DNA of 64,000 bases from Capillimicrobium parvum (GTDB lineage Bacteria; Actinomycetota; Thermoleophilia; Solirubrobacterales; Solirubrobacteraceae): the NCBI RefSeq assembly GCF_021172045.1, contig NZ_CP087164.1, positions 744,001 through 808,000 of the forward strand. The letters are read 5' to 3'. The first letter of the stretch is position 1. Every line of letters starts with the position of its first letter. Under the pieces are notes generated by a model. The model was not told where the DNA came from. It ran no database searches and saw nothing but the letters and a program-made list of their open reading frames with translations. A program made the position numbers and the translations under genes. Of this stretch, positions 7,965-16,916 are shown piece by piece.

Positions 7965-10122
7965 CCGCAGCGCCGTTGGGTGCCGGGGCCGGGGATTCGG
8001 TCGGGTCCAGCAGGTCGATGCCCAGGCTGCGGAACAGGTCCAGCAGACCGAACGCGATCCGCAACTCGAACTTGACGTCGGGGTCGGACGGGTCTCGGCC
8101 GATGACCTGGGCCGCACGCTGCAGGCGGTAGCGCAGCGTGTTCTTGTGGACGAAGCACGCGTTGGCGGTCGCGGCGACGTTCCCGTCGGCGGCGATGAAC
8201 GCTCGGAGCGTGGTGAACAGCTCGGTGCGCCCATCGCCGTCGTATCGGGAGATCGCGGCAAGCTCGCCCGCGACGATCGAGCGCAGGCGAACGAGATCGG
8301 GCGCCTCGAGGACGAAGCGGAGGGGCCCGAGCTGTTCGGCCTGCAGGATGCGGCTGGCCCGGCCGTCGCCGCGGGCGAGCATGGCGCAGGCGACAGCCTG
8401 GCGGTGGGCGACGCCGAACTCGCCGGTCAGCTCACCCACGCCGATGGCCACGTGACCTCCGGTGCCCTCCACCGCGCGGCTGATCGCGTGCAGCACCGGC
8501 GCGGACGTCGTCCCGTCGGGATCGTCGGGCGTGGCCAGCAGCACGTGGTCGCCGCGCAGATGCACGAGCGCCGCGTCCCGGTGGACGAGCGTGCGACCCG
8601 TCGCGCGGCGCACCAGCGACAGGAGGTCGGCGCCGGCAGGCGCCGCGTCGTCACCGGACGCGGGCGTCACGGCGATGACCCGATGCGGGCGCGACAGGTC
8701 GATCCCGTGGCGGCGCGCGCGGGAGACGAGGGTCGCCGGAGTCGGCACCGGCGCGTCGAGCAGCTCGTTGAGCAACTCGCCCTGCAGCCGCCATTCGACG
8801 TCCTGCGCGGCGCGCTGCTTGACCAGCTCGAGCGCCAGCACGGTCGCGCCGTGCTCCACCGTGTTGGCCTGGAGCGCCGTCAGGTGCTCGACACCGAGCA
8901 CGGTCAGGCGGCCGAGCTCCTCCTCCCCGACGATCGGGAAGCTCAGCGCGGGCTGCTCGAGGTCGCCGCCGTCCGGCTCGAGCGATCCGTCGGCGCGGCA
9001 GCAGACGCGATGCGGCTCGACGACGTCCTGCGTGAGCGTGACCGCCGCGTTCAGCAGCCGGGCCAGCCCGGCGACGATGTCGGCCAGCCCGGCGCCGGCA
9101 AGTGCGGCGTCCGTCAGAGCACGGTGCGCTGTGGAGGACTGCTCGAGCAGCCGGTTCTTGCGCTGCAGGTCGGCATAGAGGCGCCCGTTCTCGACCGCGA
9201 CCGCGCCCTGCGCCGCGAGCGCGCCGGTCAGCGCCGCCGCTGCCGCCGAGAAGTCGACGGCGTGCCGGCTGCCGACGTAGAGCGCGCCGATGACCTTGTC
9301 GCCGGTGAGCATCGGCGCACAGAGCATCGAGCCGATGCCCTCGCCGAGGACGGCGGCGCGGATGAGCCGTGGCGACGGCGGGCTGTCGGCCCGGTAGTCG
9401 GGCACGACCACCGGCCGGCGTGAGGCCACCACGAGGCCGCCCACGCCCTCGCCGAGCCGCAGCTGCATCTCCATGAACCGCCGCGTCCGCGCCCCGGACG
9501 CGACGCTCATGTCCAGCGTGCCCGCCTCCTCGTCGACCAGTCCCATCCACGCGACGTCGGTGCCGACCAGCTCGCGGGCGCGCTCGACGATGAGGTGCAG
9601 CACCTTCTCGACGTCGGCCTCCTGGGCCTGGATCTGCATCCCGATCTGCACGAGGGCCTCGTAGGACGCGGTGCGCCGCGCCTGGGACTCGATCCGCTCG
9701 AGCAGCAGCCCGAGGTGATAGGCGAACACCGGCATCAGCACCCGGGCGTCGCGCGGGCGGCCGGTGCTGCCCGTGAACGTGGCCACGAGCACGCCGCGCG
9801 GCCGGCCCGCGGCATCGCGCACGGGTTCGATGCGGCGCATGGGCGACATGCGCTCCAATCGCAGCCGCCGCACGGCGCTCTCGTCGCCGACGCCGATCGC
9901 GGCCAGCCACGTCTCGGCCATCGAACGGGCGCGATCGTCGCTGATCCCGTTGCTCGCCACGACCTCGGGCGGCCCGGTTGCCGTCGTCAGCCACGCGAAC
10001 GCGCAGAAGTCGGCTGCGAGCACGGTGCGGGCGGCCTCGAGCGCAGAGCGCGCGACCGCCCCGATCATCATCTCGTTGTCGCCGGGCGCCCACGGCTCGC
10101 CGGTGGGCACGATCTCCTCCAT
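7936..10122 (-). CDS. GAF-domain PucR-type transcriptional regulator
   Basis: This protein of about 728 residues combines an N-terminal sensory half with a C-terminal PucR-type helix-turn-helix. The first part (to about 170) resembles a GAF fold, and a clearer GAF domain follows (about 180-340, with VGTDVAWMGLVDEEAG and LGEGVGGLV). The C-terminal HTH contains ACFVHKNTLRYRLQRA, typical of the family. The start at 10122 is chosen because the protein from there begins the family-like region; the open frame continues upstream only as a shadow of the divergent operon. Its position divergent from the apc-like operon makes it the likely regulator of that operon, an inference. Confidence 0.83.
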   Translation of the reverse strand: MEEIVPTGEPWAPGDNEMMIGAVARSALEAARTVLAADFCAFAWLTTATGPPEVVASNGISDDRARSMAETWLAAIGVGDESAVRRLRLERMSPMRRIEPVRDAAGRPRGVLVATFTGSTGRPRDARVLMPVFAYHLGLLLERIESQARRTASYEALVQIGMQIQAQEADVEKVLHLIVERARELVGTDVAWMGLVDEEAGTLDMSVASGARTRRFMEMQLRLGEGVGGLVVASRRPVVVPDYRADSPPSPRLIRAAVLGEGIGSMLCAPMLTGDKVIGALYVGSRHAVDFSAAAAALTGALAAQGAVAVENGRLYADLQRKNRLLEQSSTAHRALTDAALAGAGLADIVAGLARLLNAAVTLTQDVVEPHRVCCRADGSLEPDGGDLEQPALSFPIVGEEELGRLTVLGVEHLTALQANTVEHGATVLALELVKQRAAQDVEWRLQGELLNELLDAPVPTPATLVSRARRHGIDLSRPHRVIAVTPASGDDAAPAGADLLSLVRRATGRTLVHRDAALVHLRGDHVLLATPDDPDGTTSAPVLHAISRAVEGTGGHVAIGVGELTGEFGVAHRQAVACAMLARGDGRASRILQAEQLGPLRFVLEAPDLVRLRSIVAGELAAISRYDGDGRTELFTTLRAFIAADGNVAATANACFVHKNTLRYRLQRAAQVIGRDPSDPDVKFELRIAFGLLDLFRSLGIDLLDPTESPAPAPNGAAVRSSGSTPR

Positions 10123-10287
10123 GGGCCTCTCCTCGGCAGCGACGGTATCACGGCCGTTTCGTGCGCCTGACCCAATGAACGCCGGAGAGTTAGTACGCAC
10201 GTCCACACGGCGGTGACGTAGAAGTTGCCGGACACCCGGGCGCCGCGGCGCCCGCCGGGTGACACGGAAGAGCGGAGGAGGGGACAG
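10123..10287. promoter_or_regulatory. Divergent promoter region between GAF-PucR regulator and apc-like operon
   Basis: This 165-base gap must hold the promoters of the regulator and of the five-gene carboxylase-like operon. On the minus strand it carries TCCGGCAAC (10224-10232). The same nine bases occur in the duplicated elements upstream of both acetoacetate-decarboxylase-like genes. A strong ribosome binding site (ggaggagggg) precedes the ATG at 10288. One nonamer match could be chance. Confidence 0.45.
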
Positions 10288-12300
10288 ATGAGCAGCGCCA
10301 CCCACGCCGAACCGGCGAGCGCAGCGCAGGGAACGCCCAGACCGGACGGCCGGCGCTACATGGTCGACATCGACATCGGCGGCACGCTGACCGACGGCTT
10401 GTTCTCCGACGGCGAGAGCGTCACCGCCGTCAAGGTCGACACGACGCCGCACGACTTCACCGTCTGCTTCTTCGAGTGCCTGCGCGAGGGCGCTCGCCAG
10501 CTCGGCCACGACGATCTCAAGGCCTTCCTGACCGAGGTCGCGGTCATCCGCTGGTCCGCCACGATCGCCACCAACATCATCGCCGAGGGCAAGGGCCCGC
10601 GCATCGGCCTGCTCGTCAGCGCGGGCACCGGCCCGGAGCTGTACGGCACGGGCGAGAGCCGGGCCGTCGGTCGGTTGATCGCGCCCGAGAACATCGTCGA
10701 GCTGCCCGAGGACCGTTCCGAGCGCGACACGCTCGCCGCGATCCGCGCCCTGTTGGAGAAGGGGGTCCGGCGCATCGCGGTGAGCACGCGCGGCGGCTTC
10801 GACGACGCGAGCGCCGAGCTGGCGGTCCGGCGACTCGTCGACGAGAGCTTCCCCGATCACTACCTGGGCGCGGTTCCGCTGGTGCTCGGCAGCGAGATCT
10901 GCCATCACCCGGACGACCAGACCCGCACGCACATGGCGCTCGTCAACGCCTACGTCCACACGCCGCTGGCCGTCGCCCTGTTCCAGGCGGAGGACAAGCT
11001 GCTGGGCGAGTACGGCTACCGGCGGCCCGTGTACATCGCGCACGTCAACGGCGGCGTCGCCCGCGTGGCCAAGACCAAGGCGGTCGACACGGCCGAGTCG
11101 AGCCCCTTCTTCGGCCTGAAGGCGTGCGCCTGGTGGTCGCGCCTGTACGGCCACGACAAGATCCTCGCGCTCGACGTCGGCGGGACGACGGCCAAGCTCG
11201 GCATCGTCCACGACGGGCAGCCCGTGACGATCGACCAGGGCGACCTGCTCGGGGTTCCGCTCAAGACCCCCTGGACGCTGCTGCGCTCCGCCGCGGTCGG
11301 CGGCGGATCGGTCGCCAGGGCCGGCGACGGCGCGGTGCGGCTGGGGCCCGACAGCCAGGGGGCGTTCCCCGGGCCGGCGTGCTACGACCTGGGCGGCCGC
11401 GAGGCGACGCTCACCGATGCCTTCCTCGCCCTGGGCATGCTGAACGCCGAGCGCTTCCTGGGCGGGCGCCGAGCCCTGCGCGTCGACCTCGCCGAGGAGG
11501 CGCTGCAGCGCGCGGTGGCGCAGCCGCTCGGCATCGACGTCGGTACGGCGGCGGAGCGGATCGTCGATCGAGGCGTGGAGATCGTCTGCGCGGTCGCCGC
11601 GGAGACGCTCGAACTGGCCGGGCTCGACGCCGACGGCCTGCGCCTGTACTGCTTCGGGGGCAACGGCGGCAACTTCGCCGCCCGCGTCGCCGGCCGGCTC
11701 GGGATCGGCGAGGCCTACGCCTTCTCGCTCGGGCCCGTCCTCAGCGCGTTCGGATCCTCGGTCTCCGAGATCTGCCACGTGCGCGAGGAGTGGCCGTTCG
11801 CGGCGCTCGGGAGCGAAGCTCGCGAGACGGTGCCGGCCATCGTGCAGCGCGGTGTGGACCAGGTGACCCGCGACCTCCAGGGCGAGCAGCTCTCCACCGA
11901 CGACGCTCGATTCTCGTGCGAGATCACGATCACCCAGGACGGGCGCACCGAGCAGTACGAGCTCGCCGCCGACCCGGCGGAGGCCACGGCGCTGTTCGAG
12001 CGTCTGGGCGACCGGACCGGCGTCGTGGAGCGCGTCGCGATCCGCGGGCTCTCGCCGGTGCCGACCTACCACCCGACGCCGGCCCCCGAGGCCGGCGAGC
12101 ACCCCGCCCGGCCGGCTGGACGACGCCGGATCGACGGGGCCGACGGCGAGGTGCTGGTCTGGGAGCAGCTCGATCCCGGCAGCGTCGGGCAGGGACCGGC
12201 CGTCCTCGAGTCGGAGACCAACAGCTGCACCGTTCCCGCCGGTTGGACGGTGCGCATAGACCGCTTCGCCAACGCGATCCTGCAGCCCGCAGGCCAGTAG
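10288..12300 (+). CDS. Hydantoinase A/acetone carboxylase beta-like subunit (ApcA-like)
   Basis: This 670-residue protein belongs to the HyuA/acetone carboxylase beta family, whose ASKHA-like ATPase fold phosphorylates substrates in ATP-dependent carboxylases and hydrolases. The phosphate loop DIDIGGTLTDG lies at about 27-37, and a second nucleotide-binding segment, LALDVGGTTAKLG, lies mid-protein. The ATG at 10288 follows a very strong ribosome binding site. It opens a five-gene operon with a small Cys-rich subunit, a second HyuA, a HyuB and a fifth protein. Acetophenone carboxylase (ApcABCDE) has the same order, with a first subunit of about 70 kDa. The assignment rests on architecture, and the ketone substrate is inferred. 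Confidence 0.82.
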   Translation: MSSATHAEPASAAQGTPRPDGRRYMVDIDIGGTLTDGLFSDGESVTAVKVDTTPHDFTVCFFECLREGARQLGHDDLKAFLTEVAVIRWSATIATNIIAEGKGPRIGLLVSAGTGPELYGTGESRAVGRLIAPENIVELPEDRSERDTLAAIRALLEKGVRRIAVSTRGGFDDASAELAVRRLVDESFPDHYLGAVPLVLGSEICHHPDDQTRTHMALVNAYVHTPLAVALFQAEDKLLGEYGYRRPVYIAHVNGGVARVAKTKAVDTAESSPFFGLKACAWWSRLYGHDKILALDVGGTTAKLGIVHDGQPVTIDQGDLLGVPLKTPWTLLRSAAVGGGSVARAGDGAVRLGPDSQGAFPGPACYDLGGREATLTDAFLALGMLNAERFLGGRRALRVDLAEEALQRAVAQPLGIDVGTAAERIVDRGVEIVCAVAAETLELAGLDADGLRLYCFGGNGGNFAARVAGRLGIGEAYAFSLGPVLSAFGSSVSEICHVREEWPFAALGSEARETVPAIVQRGVDQVTRDLQGEQLSTDDARFSCEITITQDGRTEQYELAADPAEATALFERLGDRTGVVERVAIRGLSPVPTYHPTPAPEAGEHPARPAGRRRIDGADGEVLVWEQLDPGSVGQGPAVLESETNSCTVPAGWTVRIDRFANAILQPAGQ

Positions 12301-12313
12301 GGGGCCCTCCTCG

Positions 12314-12688
12314 ATGACGCGCATCCGAATCACCGAGTACCTGGACCTCGAGCTCGAGGGCGAGCGCTGGCGCTGCCACGTCTGCGAGCAGGACCTCGGC
12401 TCCGCCCGGGCCAACTACAAGGAGGCCTGCCGGGTCAACCAGCGCGACCCGCGCGAGGTCCACCAGCCGCTGATCGACGCGGAGTACTCGTTCGCGCCCG
12501 ATCCCGACTGGGTGCGGATCGTGGAGTTCCACTGTCCCGGCTGCTTCACCCAGATCGAGACCGAGTACCTGCCGCCGGGCCATCCGATCACCCACGACAT
12601 CGAGATCGACATCGACCGGCTGCGCCAGCGGCTGAAGGCCCAGGAGCTCGAGGTCCGTGACCAGCGCCTGGCCGTGAAGGGGGCATGA
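12314..12688 (+). CDS. Acetone/acetophenone carboxylase gamma-like subunit (ApcB-like)
   Basis: A 124-residue soluble protein with two Cys-x2-Cys pairs, CHVC near residue 22 and CPGC near residue 77, a likely structural zinc site. It resembles the small gamma subunit found only in acetone- and acetophenone-type carboxylases, which are about 15 kDa in the latter. Its presence between two HyuA-type genes argues for a carboxylase rather than a simple hydantoinase or oxoprolinase. It overlaps the following gene by ATGA. The catalytic contribution of this subunit cannot be judged from sequence. Confidence 0.8.
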   Translation: MTRIRITEYLDLELEGERWRCHVCEQDLGSARANYKEACRVNQRDPREVHQPLIDAEYSFAPDPDWVRIVEFHCPGCFTQIETEYLPPGHPITHDIEIDIDRLRQRLKAQELEVRDQRLAVKGA

Positions 12689-14844
12689 GGATGGCCACGA
12701 CCGCACAGCCGCGCAACACGATCGACGTCGACGTGGGCGGCACGTTCACGGATCTGGTCCTCACGCTCGACGGCGACACGAGCTACCGCAAGGTTCCGAC
12801 CACGCCCTACGACCTGAGCGTCGGGTTCATGCAGGTGGTCGGCGAGGCCGCCACCGAGGCCGGCCTCTCGCTCGAAGAGCTCGTCAGCCAGCTCGACACG
12901 GTGCGCTACTCGACGACGGTGGCGATGAACCGGCTCCTGGAGCGCAGCGGACCGCGTGTGGCGCTGATCACGACCGAGGGCCACGAGGACGCGACGCTGA
13001 TCGGCAAGGGCGCGCAGTGGATCGACGGCACGCGACTCGACGAGCGCCGGGCGCTGCCCCATCAGGACAAGCCGCAGCCGATCGTGCCGCGGGACCTCAT
13101 CGTGGGCGTCAAGGAGCGCATCGACGGCCGCGGCGCCGTGCTGCGCCCGCTCGACGAGGACGACGTGCGCGCGAAGGTGCGCCGGCTCGTCGATCGCGGG
13201 GCCCGGGCCTTCGTCGTCTCGCTGCTCTGGGCGTTCGTCAATCCCGACCACGAGCGCCGCGTCAAGCAGATCATCCGCGAGGAGTACCGCGACTACCACG
13301 TCGGCTACCTGCCGGTCATCCTGGCCAGCGAGGTCGTCGCGCGCCTGGGCGAGTACGGGCGCACCAACACGGCGATCCTCGACGCCTACCTGCAGCGCTC
13401 GATGCAGATCGAGCTCAGCGGGACCTGGGACAAGCTGCGCGAGTCCGGGTATCGCGGGCCGTTCTTCATGATCCACAACACCGGCGGCTGTGCGGACCTC
13501 TTCAAGACGACGGCGAGCCGCACGTACAACGGCGGCCCGATCGCGGGGCTCATCGGGGCCCGCAACATCTCGCGCGTGCTCGGCGCGCCGAACGTGGTGA
13601 CCGCCGACGTCGGCGGTACGTCCTTCGACATCGGCCTGGTGGTCGGCGACTCGGTGCGCAACTACGAGTTCAACCCGGTCATCGACCGCTGGATGGTCTC
13701 GACGACGATGCTGCAGTCGCTGTCGATCGGGGCGGGGGGCGGCTCGATCGCCTGGATCAACCGCAGCCTCGGCGACCGCCTCGAGGTCGGGCCGCAGAGC
13801 GCGGGCTCGTATCCGGGCCCGGTCGCGTACAACCTGGGCGGCACGCAGCCGACCGTCACGGACGCCAACCTCGTGCTCGGGTACCTGAGCCCGGACGCGT
13901 TCTTCGGCGGCCGCATGCAGCTCGACCGGGAGGCGGCGGAGCGGGCGATCCGCGAGCAGATCGCCGAGCCGCTGGGTCTGCAGACCGTCGAGGCGGCCGC
14001 ACTGATCCGCCGCATCATCGACGACAAGATGGCGTCGGCCATCCGCAAGGAGGTCACGCTGCGCGGCTACCGGCCGTCGGACTTCGTGATCTTCGCGTTC
14101 GGCGGCGGCGGCCCGACGCACGTCGCCGGGTACTCGGGCGAGATCCCGCGCGCGGTGATGTTCCCGTTCTCGCCGGTGTTCTGCGCCTACGGCTCCTCGA
14201 TCATGGACGTCGTGCACCTCTATGAGCGTTCGCAGCGGATGCTGCTGCTCGAGCCGATCAACGGTGCCGCCACGGACGACTACGAGCGCTTCAACGCGAT
14301 GGTCCGCGACATGATGGAGGAGGCGCGGCGGGAGGTCGAGTCCGAAGGGCTCGACTGGGCGGACGCCACGGTGAGCCTCGAGCTCGACATGCTGTACGGC
14401 GGCCAGATCAACTCCAAGCGCGCATCGAGCCCGCTGCTGTTCATCGAGTCCGAGCAGGATGTGCGCCAGGTCTACGAGCGCTTCGAGCAAGAGTTCAGCG
14501 AAGCGTTCAGCCCGCTGGCCGTCAACGTGCCGGGCGGCGTGTACATCGACACGTTCGTGCTGCGCGTCTCGATCCCCGGCCAGCAGCTCGACCTGCCGCG
14601 CCTCGCGCTCGAGGGCGAGGATCCGTCGCCCGCGCAGCGCGGAACCCGTGACGTGTACTGGCCGGAGGCGGGCGCCTGGCAGAGCACGCCGATCTACGAG
14701 CTCGACGCGCTGCGGCCGGGCAATCGCATCCTCGGCCCCGCCATCGTCCAGGCGAGCTACACCACAGCGGTGATCCCGCCCGGACGCCGCTTCAGCATCG
14801 ACGAACACGGCCTCGGGATCCTCGAGTCCGCGGCGACGAACTAG
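12685..14844 (+). CDS. Hydantoinase A-type carboxylase subunit (ApcC-like)
   Basis: A 719-residue HyuA-family ATPase. The phosphate loop VDVGGTFTDLV is at about 15-25 and a second motif, TADVGGTSFDIGLV, is central. The glycine-rich GAGGGSIAWI and GPQSAGSYPGP segments of the family are intact. The start is the ATG overlapping the preceding stop; another ATG six bases downstream is possible. As the second HyuA-type gene in the operon it matches the alpha/alpha-prime arrangement of acetophenone carboxylase, in which one paralogue activates the ketone and the other bicarbonate. That division of labour is known for the family and inferred here. Confidence 0.84.
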   Translation: MRMATTAQPRNTIDVDVGGTFTDLVLTLDGDTSYRKVPTTPYDLSVGFMQVVGEAATEAGLSLEELVSQLDTVRYSTTVAMNRLLERSGPRVALITTEGHEDATLIGKGAQWIDGTRLDERRALPHQDKPQPIVPRDLIVGVKERIDGRGAVLRPLDEDDVRAKVRRLVDRGARAFVVSLLWAFVNPDHERRVKQIIREEYRDYHVGYLPVILASEVVARLGEYGRTNTAILDAYLQRSMQIELSGTWDKLRESGYRGPFFMIHNTGGCADLFKTTASRTYNGGPIAGLIGARNISRVLGAPNVVTADVGGTSFDIGLVVGDSVRNYEFNPVIDRWMVSTTMLQSLSIGAGGGSIAWINRSLGDRLEVGPQSAGSYPGPVAYNLGGTQPTVTDANLVLGYLSPDAFFGGRMQLDREAAERAIREQIAEPLGLQTVEAAALIRRIIDDKMASAIRKEVTLRGYRPSDFVIFAFGGGGPTHVAGYSGEIPRAVMFPFSPVFCAYGSSIMDVVHLYERSQRMLLLEPINGAATDDYERFNAMVRDMMEEARREVESEGLDWADATVSLELDMLYGGQINSKRASSPLLFIESEQDVRQVYERFEQEFSEAFSPLAVNVPGGVYIDTFVLRVSIPGQQLDLPRLALEGEDPSPAQRGTRDVYWPEAGAWQSTPIYELDALRPGNRILGPAIVQASYTTAVIPPGRRFSIDEHGLGILESAATN

Positions 14845-14856
14845 CGAGGAGCAGAC

Positions 14857-16914
14857 ATGCCAATCCCCACCGCGGACGAGAAGCTGGCCATGATCCGGCT
14901 CGCCCAGCCGGGCGAGGACGAGCTGCGTGCCGTCGCCACCCTGGCGCCGGGCGACTACGAGGTCGGCTTCCAGCGCACGAACGACATCCTCGACGAGGCC
15001 CTCGAGGTCTTCCAGCGCTCGTCGCGCAGCAGCATGGGCGTCGCCGGCGACGTCATGGTCGCCATCTTCTCGGCCACCGGCGACCTGGTGAACGCGGCCG
15101 CGGGGACATACCTCCACGCGATCATCCAGCCGATCATCATCAAGTACATCCTCGAGCACTACTCGGCGAACCCGGGCGTGCGCGACGGCGACATCTGGTT
15201 CGCCAACGATGCGCTCTACGGCGGGATCCACAACCCCGACCAGGTCGTGATCGTGCCGGTCTTCCACGAGGGACGGCTCATCGCCTGGGCCGGCGCCGCC
15301 AACCACACCACGGAGACCGGTGCGGTCGAGCCCGGCGGGATGCCCGTCTCGGCGACCAGCCGCTTTCACGAGGGGCTCAACCTGCCCCCGGTGAAGATCG
15401 GCGAGAATCACGTGCTGCGCGAGGACATGGTCGAGGTCTTCAACGCGTTCGGCATCCGCGCGCCGCAGATGATCGTGACGGACCTCAAGGCCCGCTGCAC
15501 GGCGGCCGACCGCGTGCGGACGCGACTGCTGGAGGTGGCGGACAAGGATGGTCAGGACTTCGTCGTCGGCGTCCTGCGGCGCATGCTCGAGGTCGCCGAG
15601 GATGGCGCGCGCAAGCGCATCTCGTCGTGGCTGGACGGCCGCTATCGCTGCGTGACGTTCGCCGACGCACTGGGCACCGAGCACGGCCTGGTGCGCAACG
15701 CGAGCCTGACGCTGATCAAGGAGGGCGACGAGGTCACCCTGGACTTCACCGGCACGTCGCCGGAGAACCTGTCGCCGTATCAGGCGCACGTCCAGGCCGT
15801 CGTCGGCCACGTCGCCAACTACGTCTACTCGTACGTGTTCTACGACCTGCCGATCTCGAGCGCGACGTTCGCCCCGTTCGAGTTCGTCATCCCCAAGGGC
15901 ACGGTGCTCAACCCCGACGACCGCGCCGCGACGAGCTGCTCGGTGATGGTGTGCACCGGCGTCATGAGCGCGTGCGCCAACGTGTTCGCGAAGATGATGT
16001 TCGCCAGCCAGGAGCACGACCGCGTCGCCGCGTCGGCCAGCAACGCCGGCAACGCCATGGTCATCGCCGGCCAGTCGCAGTGGGGCCTGCCGTTCGCCGA
16101 CATGGTGGCCTACTCGATCAACACGGAGGGGATGGGCGGGCGCCCGGACCGCGCCGGGATGAACGCGTTCGGGTTCCCGTGGTGTCCGTTCGGCCGCGCC
16201 CCCGACGTCGAGCTCATGGAGAACGAGTTCCCGCTGCTGATCCCGCTGTCGCAGCACTGGATGGACAGCGCGGGCCCCGGCAAGCACCGCGGCGGCGTCG
16301 GCGCGGTGCAGCTGTGGATGGCCCATCAGTCGCCGCAGGTCCTGCTGATGGCGATCGCCGACAACAGCAAGCTGCAGACGCCGCAGCCGCTGTTCGGCGG
16401 CTACGGTCCCTGCACGGTGCCCGGGATCGGCATCCGCTCCCCGCGCCTGCTGGAGAAGCTGGCGGCGGGCGACCCCATCGACCTCGACTTCCGCTCCGTG
16501 ATCGAGGGGCGCACGATCGACGGCCAGTGGGAGGTGGAGTTCATGGGACGCTCGATCCGGCCGTACGACGAGGGCGACGTGATGGCCTTCGGTTTCTCGG
16601 CGGGCGGCGCCGGATACGGCGACCCGCTGGAGGCCGACCCGCACCAGGTCGCCCGCGACTTCACCGACGGGCTCATCTCGGCGTGGACGATGCGCGAGAT
16701 CTACAAGGTCGCCTTCGACGAGCGCCAGCAGGAGGCGCTGCCGGCCGAGACCGAGCGGCTGCGCCAGGACGAGCGCGAGGCACGCCGGGCACGCGACAGC
16801 GACTGGGCGACGTTCCTGGCGGAGTGGGAGCAGCTCTCGCCACCGGCGGAGCTGCTGACCTGGTTCGGCTCCTGGCCCGACGGGATCGCCGCCCAGCCGG
16901 TCATGCGGATGTAG
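14857..16914 (+). CDS. Hydantoinase B-type carboxylase subunit (ApcD-like)
   Basis: This 685-residue protein is a full-length HyuB/acetone carboxylase alpha-type subunit. In this family it forms the large catalytic body where carbonyl substrate and activated CO2 meet. Conserved stretches include GDVMVAIF, DIWFANDALYGGIHNPDQ, FTGTSPENLSPYQ and the C-terminal GGAGYGDPLEADP. It is preceded by a ribosome binding site (gaggag) and follows the second HyuA-type gene by 12 bases. Only two bases separate it from the next gene. Confidence 0.86.
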   Translation: MPIPTADEKLAMIRLAQPGEDELRAVATLAPGDYEVGFQRTNDILDEALEVFQRSSRSSMGVAGDVMVAIFSATGDLVNAAAGTYLHAIIQPIIIKYILEHYSANPGVRDGDIWFANDALYGGIHNPDQVVIVPVFHEGRLIAWAGAANHTTETGAVEPGGMPVSATSRFHEGLNLPPVKIGENHVLREDMVEVFNAFGIRAPQMIVTDLKARCTAADRVRTRLLEVADKDGQDFVVGVLRRMLEVAEDGARKRISSWLDGRYRCVTFADALGTEHGLVRNASLTLIKEGDEVTLDFTGTSPENLSPYQAHVQAVVGHVANYVYSYVFYDLPISSATFAPFEFVIPKGTVLNPDDRAATSCSVMVCTGVMSACANVFAKMMFASQEHDRVAASASNAGNAMVIAGQSQWGLPFADMVAYSINTEGMGGRPDRAGMNAFGFPWCPFGRAPDVELMENEFPLLIPLSQHWMDSAGPGKHRGGVGAVQLWMAHQSPQVLLMAIADNSKLQTPQPLFGGYGPCTVPGIGIRSPRLLEKLAAGDPIDLDFRSVIEGRTIDGQWEVEFMGRSIRPYDEGDVMAFGFSAGGAGYGDPLEADPHQVARDFTDGLISAWTMREIYKVAFDERQQEALPAETERLRQDEREARRARDSDWATFLAEWEQLSPPAELLTWFGSWPDGIAAQPVMRM

Positions 16915-16916
16915 CG

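Noticed and set aside
10123-12414. Upstream extension of the GAF-PucR regulator frame
   Set aside because: The extra 764 codons lie antisense to the first apc-like gene and show no protein-like conservation; the regulator similarity begins at 10122.
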